From positions 992,001-1,056,000 of the forward strand of contig CM066296.1 of NCBI GenBank assembly GCA_033816765.1: a stretch of 64,000 nucleotides of DNA. Reading direction: 5' to 3'. This document shows positions 21,001 through 28,790 of this stretch, one piece after another. The number at the start of each line of letters is the position of its first letter. Position 1 is the first letter of the stretch. This DNA is from Nothopassalora personata. Its lineage: Eukaryota > Ascomycota > Dothideomycetes > Mycosphaerellales > Mycosphaerellaceae. A program made the translations under genes and the position numbers. The notes under the pieces are model-generated. The model ran no database searches, was not told the DNA's origin, and saw only the letters and a program-made list of their open reading frames with translations.

Positions 21001-22759
21001 GTAGCGTGTCGTTCACATAAGCTTGGAACGTTCCTGGGGCGTTGCATAGGCCGAATGGCATGACTAGACATTCGAACTGCCCATAGCGGGTAGTGAACGC
21101 TGTCATCCACTCATGCCCCTTTGCGATGCGGATGCGGTTGAATGCTGCAATCACATCTAGCTTCGTAAACCACTTCTTTCCTGCGATGCGGTTCAAGGTG
21201 TCCTGCATCAGGGGAATAGGGTATCTTGACTTGATGGTAAGTGCATTGAGGGCTCTGTAATCAACGCATACTCTCAACCCACCTCCTGGCTTCTTGACGA
21301 TAAGGCACGGAGATGCAGCATCGGCGCGGCCTTCATTCTTGCGGATCTTGCCTTGGGCGATCTGTTCGTCAGTCCAGTGCTTGATGATCTCGTCTTCTTG
21401 CTTAGACATGCGGTATGGTCGCTTGAAGGGTGGCACGGCATCGGGTTTCAGCTTGATCTCATGGTCAATCCCAGGCCGGTGTGGCGGAAGCTCTTCTGAA
21501 GCCTTCTTCGAGAAGCAATCAGCGAACTCGTGGTATGTTGGCATAAGGTGGTCCTTTGGATCGATCTCTTGGTCGTTGACTTTCATGAACTTGTCCACTT
21601 CTGCTTGTGCGTGCATCTTGCAGGAACGGAGTGTTGGGGCTACACGTTCTGATGCTGGTATGAATGCAGCGGCACGCGCGTTCAGCCTTGAGATCGTCTT
21701 TTCGTCTGACAGCATCTTACAGTTGCCTCCAGCAACTGTCTTCATGTTGTGCGCCGTCATGGCGCAAGCGGCAAGCGAGTCGCCCGCTCGCTGCTGCTCC
21801 ACCTTGGGGTCATAGACATACATCAGGTGAACTTGCGCGCCCTTTTGCTTGGCGAGGCGCACGAAGTAGTCTGCATTGACTTCTTTGATGTCGATGTTCT
21901 TCTTAGGCTCTTCTGCTTGTTGAGCTGCGGCTTCGGCAGCTGCTGCTACTGCTGCTGCCACAGCGGCCTTTGCTTCCTTTGCTTCGAGTCTCTTAGCAGC
22001 CCGGCGAACTTTTCCAGGGCCGCGCGTTGTCATGCGCTTGATGGTGTCTTCGCCGTCAGCCGGCAGTGGCAGACGGGCGTGCTGCCAAGTGACATCTCCT
22101 TCGTCATCTTCTTCCACGGTTGCCGAGCGGTACTTGCTAGGAAGCTCCTCGTGGGTCTGGAACGTAAGGACTGGGTTCTGGTCTTGATCATTGACTGACT
22201 GCACCCACGTCGCTTCCTTTCCGGACAGGCAGTTGTCCTTGCAGTGTTGAGAATCGAGCGTCATAGTGCCGGACTCATAATGCAGGCCTGGTTGATGCTT
22301 GTCGTGCCATGGTCTCCCCAAGACGATGTCGTATTCGAGGTTGGTGAGCCAGGCATTGATCACTTCGGAGTGCCCGTTGATCTCCAGGGTGAGCTCCGTA
22401 CGGTATTCGATCATTTCCTTTGCAGTGGACATGTCGGCGAGGCCCAGTGCCAATGGGCTGTCCAGCTTCGAGAGTGGCAGGTCATTCTTTCGCGCATATA
22501 CGATGTCAACGTAGTTTGAATTGGCTCCGTCATCAAGGAATGAGAATGCATATTTTCCATTCGCTGTGCAAGGCACCACTAGGTGTGATCCTATTACAGG
22601 GTTGTGCTCTATGTGCACCATTCGTAAGGAATGGGATGATATTCTGAGATCACCTTCCCCAATCCCTTCTGACTTCGGCCTTGACGTTGACGTGTTCGTA
22701 TCCAGTCCACTGGTTGTTGCGCTCAACGAGTGGACTAGGCTTTTTCCGACTGGGTAGTC
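17957..22759 (-). CDS. Gypsy-1 pol polyprotein
   Basis: Open for about 1590 codons and lacking a convincing own ATG, so it is probably made by -1 frameshifting from gag. In order: aspartic protease (FLDDGANSNYVD, DDG instead of the usual DSG/DTG), reverse transcriptase (KPGGGLRVCVDYRALNALT, active site YLDDIL), RNase H (LETDASDF, YSDHKNLEYFMTTKELNRRQ), integrase with HHCC (AAGHPGK, CKGCTTC) and catalytic residues at MDFVVELP, VTDRGPQW and DGQSEITNKAMEKYL, and a C-terminal chromodomain-like segment (EWHVEKVVDS, YCVKWVGDNELTWEPAE) expected to target insertion to chromatin marks. The stop lies within the 3' LTR. Apparently intact. Confidence 0.93.
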   Translation of the reverse strand, partial: DYPVGKSLVHSLSATTSGLDTNTSTSRPKSEGIGEGDLRISSHSLRMVHIEHNPVIGSHLVVPCTANGKYAFSFLDDGANSNYVDIVYARKNDLPLSKLDSPLALGLADMSTAKEMIEYRTELTLEINGHSEVINAWLTNLEYDIVLGRPWHDKHQPGLHYESGTMTLDSQHCKDNCLSGKEATWVQSVNDQDQNPVLTFQTHEELPSKYRSATVEEDDEGDVTWQHARLPLPADGEDTIKRMTTRGPGKVRRAAKRLEAKEAKAAVAAAVAAAAEAAAQQAEEPKKNIDIKEVNADYFVRLAKQKGAQVHLMYVYDPKVEQQRAGDSLAACAMTAHNMKTVAGGNCKMLSDEKTISRLNARAAAFIPASERVAPTLRSCKMHAQAEVDKFMKVNDQEIDPKDHLMPTYHEFADCFSKKASEELPPHRPGIDHEIKLKPDAVPPFKRPYRMSKQEDEIIKHWTDEQIAQGKIRKNEGRADAASPCLIVKKPGGGLRVCVDYRALNALTIKSRYPIPLMQDTLNRIAGKKWFTKLDVIAAFNRIRIAKGHEWMTAFTTRYGQFECLVMPFGLCNAPGTFQAYVNDTLREFLDDFASAYLDDILIFSDTLEEHIGHVKKVLGRCRDAGLQLDIKKCEFHTQSTKYLGLIIGKDGISMCPEKVRAVQEWETPRNVTDVLAFNGFAGFYRRFIKNYSKITLPLTRLTKKDVPWQWTAECQAAFDGLKKAFTDAEGEILAVFQHGLETVLETDASDFVTAAVLSQRHNGILRPVAYLSKKMSPQECNYDIYDKELLAIVKAFEEWRPELAAGDIDDKDCVGSDCENFLADPSGKPVLVYSDHKNLEYFMTTKELNRRQARWAEFLSQFHFKIIYRPGVQGGKPDSLTRRSQDAIRKDEDDPRHTQQHRVLLGPELFMPNLLASRILQLAASEATGVVDEDLQRDIRSLYEQQEPQEALQQLAAGDKVKMLHRHKIDPKHAMAVDGMIYVKNREGGYSLYVPEPAEDDEGNTVYARIVKAFHDAPAAGHPGKTKTNTLLKRHYIWPGMTRFIREFCKGCTTCTNVNPVQDAEHGLLAPLPVPLDTWDDIAMDFVVELPEARCTADGQKYKNVLTVTDRLSKERHLIPVLNMSAEYIAFIYLKYVFSRHGLPKSIVTDRGPQWLSAFWKRLCQLLGIKRKLSTGYHPQTDGQSEITNKAMEKYLRTYTNYAQDDWPDWLPLAEFTANDHVSESTGFSPFMATLGKNPRYSDAEVMLPLELMPHKQRLDAQSATAFGARMNELRQALRDAMQMAQDTQAEYANRRRTIAPAYKLGDMVHISTKNWHTTRPSKKLDYKYAGPYPIKEVLPHDTYRVALPDSLSNLYDGFHANYLRPGYDPVTGQVVPPPPPIEVEDEDGSHQEWHVEKVVDSHRSLPPGRAPAGGKVPIYKYCVKWVGDNELTWEPAETMIATAAASVADFHHNHPTAPRPAGFTPPLGWIANEEAPSDDAGTLSAAMITSNPVTAGGPRELIAQVPVALLAEDNGSYEDDDPPGMAPTKVTDDCDRSDKRNGHQTSLDTVHRSDRFEGGGGVTAHGRTASERGELRDRARADPRASACILTSRASRTS

Positions 22760-24945
22760 GGGCGCGGTGGCATCTGGTAGTTCCAGAGCTCACACTCCTT
22801 GTCGGTCAGCTGGTGACCTGGCTTGCGGCACTTCTTGCACAGTCTCTCCTTCATGCAACGCTCAGTCTCAGCGTCGTCAAGAAGAGTGAGGTGCTTGAGC
22901 TCAGCTGGGCGAGAGTCCCATGGCAGGCGGTCCACCTTGCGGCGATTCTTTGAGCCGCCTCCGCCAGATCCGGCTGGAGTGGTGCCGTTGGGCTTGTCGT
23001 CCTTCTTGTCGTCCTTCTTGTCGTCCTTCTTGTCGTCCTTCTTGTCGTCCTTCTTGGCCGTAGACTTCTTCTTCGGGTGAAGAGTCTCGGCGACCTTGAA
23101 ATCCTCCTCAGCCTTGAACAGGGCATCGACTGCTTCGCTGAGGGTCTTAGGGTTTGCTTGCTGATAGCGGATCAGATAGCGGTAGTTGAGCTTGCGCATG
23201 AGGTTGTCCATAGCGTCTTCTCCGGTCATGCGCATCAAGTTGGCATAACGGCGCCACTCGCGGTAGAGTTCGGCGAAGGAGTCCTTGGAGTTGTCCTCTG
23301 GCTGCTTCAACACAGCCATGTTGTCGCGAGCGCGGCCGACGGGGTTGCGATCGCCGTACCACTCGATAAGGGACTTCATCATCTTGTTGACTGATGAATA
23401 CGGGCGCTCGCTTCCGCTCATGATGCCTGCGATGGATGGAACCTTCGGGTTGAGCAGCACCCAAGCGCCTCCGTCGGTGTAATCCAGTATGAACTTGAGC
23501 ACGGCATCCTTGTCACGGAACGTGGTGGCGGCGAGCTTGGTCTCCAGTGCGCTGAGCCACTTCTCAAGCGATGGTCCCTTCAGGTCGCCTTCCTTGCTGA
23601 GGTCGCCTTGAAACTTATGCTTGGGGCCTTCGACACTTCGGTCCGTCTTCCAAGGACGATCGAGTGACTCGTCGATGTCCAGGATGTTGTTGAAGTTGAT
23701 CTTGGTGACCTTCTTGGTCTTCTTGGACTTGCGGCGGCGAGCGCGGCGGTCATCGTCTGAGGACTCGTCGCTGCTACTGCTGCTGCTGCTGTCACTGCTA
23801 TCCGGATCGTATCTCGGCTTCCTGCTCTTGCGCTGCTTGCCAGCCCTGTCCTTCTTGCTAACCTCTTCACCTGACTCATCGGATGAGTCTCCGCCGCTGG
23901 ACTGCTTGCCAGTCCTGCCTTGGTCCTTCGGCGGTGATGGCTCTCTTCCAGCACGTCGACGAGAGATGGAACGTGAGAGCGAGGAGCGACGATCCTTGCC
24001 TCGTGCTTCGGTGCGCCCACGCTGCTCGGCTGCTTCGAGCTCCTTAGCATGCGCGTTGCGAAGGGCTTGGATGTCGCGCTCGTGATCGGCAACGGCTTCT
24101 TCGTAGTTGTCCACTTCACGCTCCAGCTCTCCAATGCGAGCCTCTCGCTCCTTGACCCAGACCATTGCTTGCTTGGCATGCTCGTACGCTTTCTGGGAGT
24201 CAGTTGGAATGGGCAGGGCCTTAAGTGCATCGAGTTCGATCTTGACGGTGTCCAGGTCCTTGATAACTGTGTCGCGCTCAGCGCTGGCGGTGTCACGATC
24301 GGCGGTGACTTTAGCCAGGTGGTCGCGCAGGTCCTTTTGCTGGGCATCGGAGGCCTTCAGTAACTTGTCCAAGTCCGACACCTGCTTCTTCGCATCCCCG
24401 AGATCCTTTTGAACCTTGTCGAGTTCCTTCTGAACTTTGTCTCCATATTCTTGGCTCTGGTGACAGCTCGTGTACAACATCTCTGCAAGCTTCGAGACGT
24501 TGCGGTATTCCTGTTCGCCGCGGCGGAGGATGAAGTGGATGGCGGGAGGTGCGGAAACGTCGCTGCCGTACAGCTTCTCGAACTTCTCGATATCGAGTTG
24601 AGTGAGGGACTTGAGTGTCGCTCGATAGGTCTTCGCGACTTGTTGTGCTTCCTCGGCTCCCTCTTCTGCTTCGTCCGTCGCTGCATCGTCCATGTAGTCC
24701 ACGGCTACCATAGCCTCCTTGCCTTCTTCCTCGATGATCTCGTCGTCGTGTAGGAAATCGCTGATGTTGAGGTATGGCTGTGGATCAGTGACGGGCTTGC
24801 CTAGTTCAATCATCTTCTGATACTGGCGGTCTTGTTCTTGCTCTTGCGTCGCATCGCGACCTTGAGTCTGTGTGTTGAGCACCGACTCGCGTTGCACCAC
24901 TGGTCGCATTGCCAGCAGCGACTGGCGTCCATTCTGACGCACCAT
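22735..24945 (-). CDS. Gypsy-1 gag
   Basis: Retrotransposon capsid/nucleocapsid precursor. ATG at 24945 gives 736 residues; the frame is open further upstream to 25080 without another ATG. The N-terminal half is a long, highly charged coiled coil, then a Ser/Lys/Arg linker, then a capsid-like region (LEKWLSALETKLAA, YGDRNPVGRARDNM, FAELYREWRRYANL). Near the C-terminus a KKDD repeat (12-bp unit, about 22997-23060) precedes a variant zinc knuckle CKKCRKPGHQLTDKEC (CX2CX4HX6C). It stops with TAG at 22737-22735, where pol overlaps in the -1 frame. Confidence 0.9.
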   Translation of the reverse strand: MVRQNGRQSLLAMRPVVQRESVLNTQTQGRDATQEQEQDRQYQKMIELGKPVTDPQPYLNISDFLHDDEIIEEEGKEAMVAVDYMDDAATDEAEEGAEEAQQVAKTYRATLKSLTQLDIEKFEKLYGSDVSAPPAIHFILRRGEQEYRNVSKLAEMLYTSCHQSQEYGDKVQKELDKVQKDLGDAKKQVSDLDKLLKASDAQQKDLRDHLAKVTADRDTASAERDTVIKDLDTVKIELDALKALPIPTDSQKAYEHAKQAMVWVKEREARIGELEREVDNYEEAVADHERDIQALRNAHAKELEAAEQRGRTEARGKDRRSSLSRSISRRRAGREPSPPKDQGRTGKQSSGGDSSDESGEEVSKKDRAGKQRKSRKPRYDPDSSDSSSSSSSDESSDDDRRARRRKSKKTKKVTKINFNNILDIDESLDRPWKTDRSVEGPKHKFQGDLSKEGDLKGPSLEKWLSALETKLAATTFRDKDAVLKFILDYTDGGAWVLLNPKVPSIAGIMSGSERPYSSVNKMMKSLIEWYGDRNPVGRARDNMAVLKQPEDNSKDSFAELYREWRRYANLMRMTGEDAMDNLMRKLNYRYLIRYQQANPKTLSEAVDALFKAEEDFKVAETLHPKKKSTAKKDDKKDDKKDDKKDDKKDDKPNGTTPAGSGGGGSKNRRKVDRLPWDSRPAELKHLTLLDDAETERCMKERLCKKCRKPGHQLTDKECELWNYQMPPRPTTQSEKA

Positions 24946-25174
24946 CTCGTTACCTTGGGCGCGATGGGGTGTCGCGCTTGTTGACTTGGGGTGTTGACTT
25001 AACTTGGGCACGTCTTCTCTGCGTGCGTTTGTTGACTTAACTTGAGTGCGTTTGTCGTCGCACTTTTCTTGGAGTCGCACTCGGCCTGTGGACTCAACGC
25101 GCTTGTCGCGTTACTTGATCTGCCCTTCGCAGATCCTTCGCAGCTTGTCTGCGGAAAAGAACGGTCTAACAAAG

Positions 25175-25335
25175 TGTAAGGGCACCTGCTTAGGTAGTAC
25201 GAAGTTGTTAGACAAGCTATCTAAGAGGTGCGCGAGGCGCGAGAAGTTAATATACAAGCCGAGGCACGCGGGTCGGCCCGGGCCCGGTCACGTAACTCGC
25301 CACGTTCACTCGCTGTGCGGCCATGGGCCGTCACA
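25175..25335 (-). repeat. Gypsy-1 5' LTR
   Basis: 161 bp; on the element strand begins TGTGACGG and ends CTTACA. Followed on the plus-strand right by target copy GGAGT at 25336-25340. Confidence 0.92.
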
Positions 25336-25340
25336 GGAGT

Positions 25341-25844
25341 CCACTTAACAAAATCTACTATAATGCTACTTATAAGTTAGCAACACCCTTAAAACACTAT
25401 CGCATATGCAGCATACCTTACTAAAAGCTTCTTAAAAAGCTTTAAGAATGTGTATGTAGTAGTTATTAGGGTGTGTAAGTATATAGTAGTCTAAAAAGGT
25501 AGGAAGAGAGGTGTGAAGTAGTATAAAGTAGAGAGAGTTGTTTAGTAAAGAACTAGCTTCTTTTATGCGTACCTACGAGGTTTGTACGTTACTGCCTAGC
25601 TAGACCTTCTTAAGTCGAGAGAACCTTCTATTCACTTCTAAAAGCGGAAAGATAAGGCCTAAGTGTGTCTAAGAGTAGGTCTCTTACACATGCAAATCTA
25701 ACAAGATCACTATCCTTAGTATGTACTTACTTATAGTAGAAACCTAGTATCTAGAACTAGTAAAGGTGTTCGAGACTAATATAGCAACATAGGTGATATT
25801 AAGTTAATTAGACTGTCTTTATAGTAGTTAGTCTAAAGGGGGAG
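25341..25844. other. Right part of Copia internal region
   Basis: RIP-damaged remainder of the Copia internal DNA, continuous with 17910 once Gypsy-1 is removed. The minus-strand ghost frame may continue here. It ends at the polypurine tract AAAGGGGGAG next to the 3' LTR. Confidence 0.5.
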
Positions 25845-26020
25845 TGTTATAAATTAGGTAACTAAGGTCTATATTAGTTAGGACTTAGCACACACACACT
25901 ATATTACACTGTTTTCTGTAGCTAGATAGTCTCACACCTTGTGGCAATTTATAAGGGTTACTAATCCACCCTATCGTTTTAATCTAGAAGCTTGTACTCG
26001 TTAAATACCTATTTATAACA
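25845..26020 (+). repeat. Copia 3' LTR
   Basis: 176 bp, TGTTAT...ATAACA, followed by the target copy CCTGC. More RIP-mutated than the 5' LTR at 14 of 15 differing sites. Confidence 0.88.
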
Positions 26021-26346
26021 CCTGCATCTCTTATAGTAATTAGGTGTAGTAGCTAGGATTCGAGTACTTATTACTACATATAGCACCTTACTATCGTGTT
26101 GTTAATATATAGCCCTCGTTACTAATCTAAGGTGTTATTAGCGCCCTCGTTACATCTATAGTTAGGCGTAGATTGCCGCTGTAGCAGTAGTACGAGATCG
26201 AGCGCCTGTTTCTCGATACCTCCTATAGTAATAATGCTATTGCCAACCTTCTTAACCTAGGCAGGCGCGCTATGGACAAATATCGTAATAACTTTAGGTT
26301 GTATAGACAGGTGTATATAGATCTAGGGCCCGATAGTAGACCTCCA

Positions 26347-26755
26347 TGTTACGGTTCTGATCTGGGGCTGAAGGAAGCTAACCAATCAGACCTCCACAAT
26401 TGGTGGGCGCTTCCGCCCGAGAAGTGCTCTCTCACCCGCAGGAATAAAACCAAGGAACCGAGAGAGCAACTGAAGTGATCTCCTTGATCTCGTTGATCTC
26501 GGTGATCTCGAGAGAGCATGGAGAGCATGGAGAGCACGGAGAGCAAACGCTCTATCTCCTTTGTATTTAGGAACGCTAGAAACCCTTATGGTTCTGATGC
26601 GTTCAACTCATGTTACTATCTCACTGATTGGAATACAACTCTTATTCCTATCATTCATCTTCGCTCAGCTTGCTTCAGCCTCTCCAAAGAATAATACCGC
26701 CACGTGACTTGACTTATCTCTCTTTTGAGACTAGCCCTGGAACGAGACAATAACA
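26347..26755 (+). repeat. Gypsy-2 5' LTR
   Basis: 409 bp. Contains a direct-repeat array of GATCTC-type units and GAGAGCATG units at about 26473-26552, followed by the rest of the LTR. Minus-strand open frame 26349-26546 is repeat-derived, not a gene. Confidence 0.92.
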
Positions 26756-26772
26756 CTTTGAACGCCCTCAGG

Positions 26773-28788
26773 ATGAGCGCTACTCAAGCAGCTGGTAGGG
26801 GAACACCCGCCCCCAGCGAAGCAGGAAGCATCCGCCGTGCGCCACCACAACAGACCACTACGAAGGACGATGAGTCTGATGACGATGACGAGTCTACTCC
26901 AAGGAAGAACGACGTTAAGGCCGCCAAGCCAGACCTCTTCCATGGAGACAGAGCCAAGTTCGACGACTGGATCAATCAGATGGATATGTATCTCATGTTC
27001 AACCCAGTCGATGCTAATAAGAGGACTATCTTCGCCATCACGTACCTTCGCGGAAGTGCGCAGAACTGGATCAAACCTTACCTTAAGGAATACCTTGAAG
27101 GTATGGGACGATTAGACCCCACTGGAATGTTCAGGAGCTACACCCTTTTCAAAGAAAAGATGAAATCAATCTTTGGAACCTCGAACGAAGTCCAACAGGC
27201 CATACGAATTATTCAACACCTAAAGCAGAAGACGTCTACTTCAGAGTATGCCGCCAAATTCGAAGAATACGGACAAATCACCGGATGGGACCAGACGGCG
27301 TTGATGACTATGTTCCGACGTGGACTTAAGGACTCCGTCAAGGACGAGTTGATAAGACACGGGGGACGGATCACCAACCTCGAAGAGCTAATGAAGGCGT
27401 CGATCAACATCGATGACCAGCTCTGGGAACGACACCAGGAGAAGAAATACGACTCCAAAGTAGGAGGAATAGCAGGATACGCTCCGGATCGCAGACCCTT
27501 AGGAGGATACGTTGCGAAGGGAGAATTCTCACGACAAAGCCAACCCTACTATGGACCACAGCCAATGGAACTGGACGTTACCCAACGAGGACGGAAGATC
27601 GATAAGAGTAGGGGCCACGGAAAGCCCTTCAAAGGAAAAGGAAAACTCACATGTTATGCCTGTGGCAAGGAAGGCCACATGGCGCGAGATTGCCGCGGTA
27701 AAAATATGGTGCGCCGCGAGCAGTTCAATATGATGCAACCCCGAACTAGTAAATCTGAGAGCAGCGTTGGATCTCGAGGAGATACCGACTATACTCGGAG
27801 AGTGGAGGAGAGAGCTAGCAACAGAAACACGACGCCTCTCCTGGACCCCTCAGAAGGACGAGGAGGATACCATGGGCAGCAAATGGTGGTCATTCCATTT
27901 GATGCGAAGAACCAACCACGACAGTTCAACATGATGACACGAAGAGTCGACTACGAGACCGAATCCGAGTCTCGAAATGGTCATGGAAGCCTTCATTGGC
28001 GATTCTGTTACCAAGACTCGTGTCAAATCCACTACGCCGCGAAATCAGGCGCAGGGTATTGGCCTCAGCAACCACGAGGAACCCTAGGAGCGACGCATAG
28101 GCAAAACGCCACGCTCAGAGAAGTGGACATCGATGAATCCTACTTCAACGAAGATGGAAGCGATAAAGAAAATCAGGACCCAGGATGGAACGGATCATGG
28201 TCACCAGAACCACAGGAAGAAAGTCAAGAAACCACCGGGCTAGATACCATCGAGGAAGATTAGGATCCGGAAGAATCCAGCGAAGAAGATTCCTCCGAAG
28301 GAGAAGAGAGCGACACTGACGGCGACAACGAACAACTTACCTTCACGGTAGATGCACCTAAAAAACTGTACGACATGATCATCTACCTACAAAGAAGGCA
28401 CGAGGAATTCCTACCTAAGATAGGTGGACGAAGGAGGCTACATTCCATTGAGTTTGACAAGACACTCGACACCCTACGAGGCATGGCCTGGGGATACCCA
28501 CTCATGGAAACAACCGAGAATCTAGCAACCACCGTTACAGAACGACCACCGATAGGAAGCCGAATAACAGGAACCGGATATCTTACACCGTCAGGAACAT
28601 TTATATCGAATGAATTACGCAACATAGTGCAGCACGCACGCGCACTCTACTCAGAAACGCAGAAGATCCAGGAACGCAACAGACTACAAGTGTGGACACA
28701 GGGCAACGAGCTACAGGTTCTAGCCGAAGCCTCTAGGCACGAAGCACAGCGAACCACATACCATTCGGGAAAAGGATCAGCTCCCTAG
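26773..28788 (+). CDS. Gypsy-2 gag with an in-frame TAG
   Basis: ATG at 26773, the first after the LTR. Capsid-like region (KPDLFHGDRAKFDDWINQMD, FRSYTLFKEKMKSIFG), then a canonical CCHC knuckle CYACGKEGHMARDC near 27656-27697. A TAG at 28261-28263 interrupts an acidic stretch (TIEED, then DPEESSEEDSSEGEESD), and the same frame continues open to the TAG at 28786-28788. Either the stop is a recent mutation of a Gln codon, or the tail is made only by readthrough. Gag to the first stop is 496 residues; the whole frame is 671 codons plus the final stop. A -1 slippery heptamer lies at 28767-28773, just before the terminal stop and the pol start. Confidence 0.85.
28767..28773 (+). promoter_or_regulatory. 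-1 ribosomal frameshift heptamer G GGA AAA
   Basis: Gag codons read TCG GGA AAA GGA, with the stop five codons after GGA AAA. A slip of both tRNAs by one base enters the pol frame, which is open here. The heptamer fits X XXY YYZ. Confidence 0.6.
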
Positions 28789-28790
28789 GA

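Larger units (their letters stand above)
17911..25335 (-). mobile_element. Gypsy-1: intact chromodomain Gypsy retrotransposon nested in Copia
   Basis: 7425 bp bounded by two 161-bp LTRs that I could not tell apart (17911-18071 and 25175-25335) and the 5-bp duplication GGAGT (17906-17910 and 25336-25340). Gag and pol are on the minus strand and open. It lies inside RIP-damaged Copia DNA but shows no such damage, so it arrived after the RIP. A G-rich polypurine tract (plus-strand C run about 18072-18082) precedes the 3' LTR. The bases after the 5' LTR (CTTTGTTAGACCG on the minus strand) do not begin with the usual TGG primer site. Confidence 0.93.
11313..26020 (+). mobile_element. RIP-damaged Ty1/Copia LTR retrotransposon, split by Gypsy-1
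   Basis: Two 176-bp LTRs beginning TGTTRT and ending AYAACA (11313-11488 and 25845-26020) are flanked by the same 5 bp, CCTGC, at 11308-11312 and 26021-26025. A primer-binding site follows the first LTR and a purine tract (about 25835-25844) precedes the second. Without Gypsy-1 and its extra target copy the element is about 7.3 kb. Domain order gag, integrase, reverse transcriptase, RNase H is that of Copia. Almost every disruption is TAG or TAA where family alignments expect Gln or Trp, the result of CpA-to-TpA change on either strand. About 1.9 kb between the end of pol and the 3' LTR carries an antisense reading frame. Confidence 0.88.

Noticed and set aside
22980..23070. Short regular repeats as a CRISPR array
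   Set aside because: A coding 12-bp tandem repeat in gag without spacers, in a eukaryotic genome.
26349..26546. Minus-strand frame repeated at 32951-33148
   Set aside because: Lies wholly in the Gypsy-2 LTR and consists of its short direct repeats.
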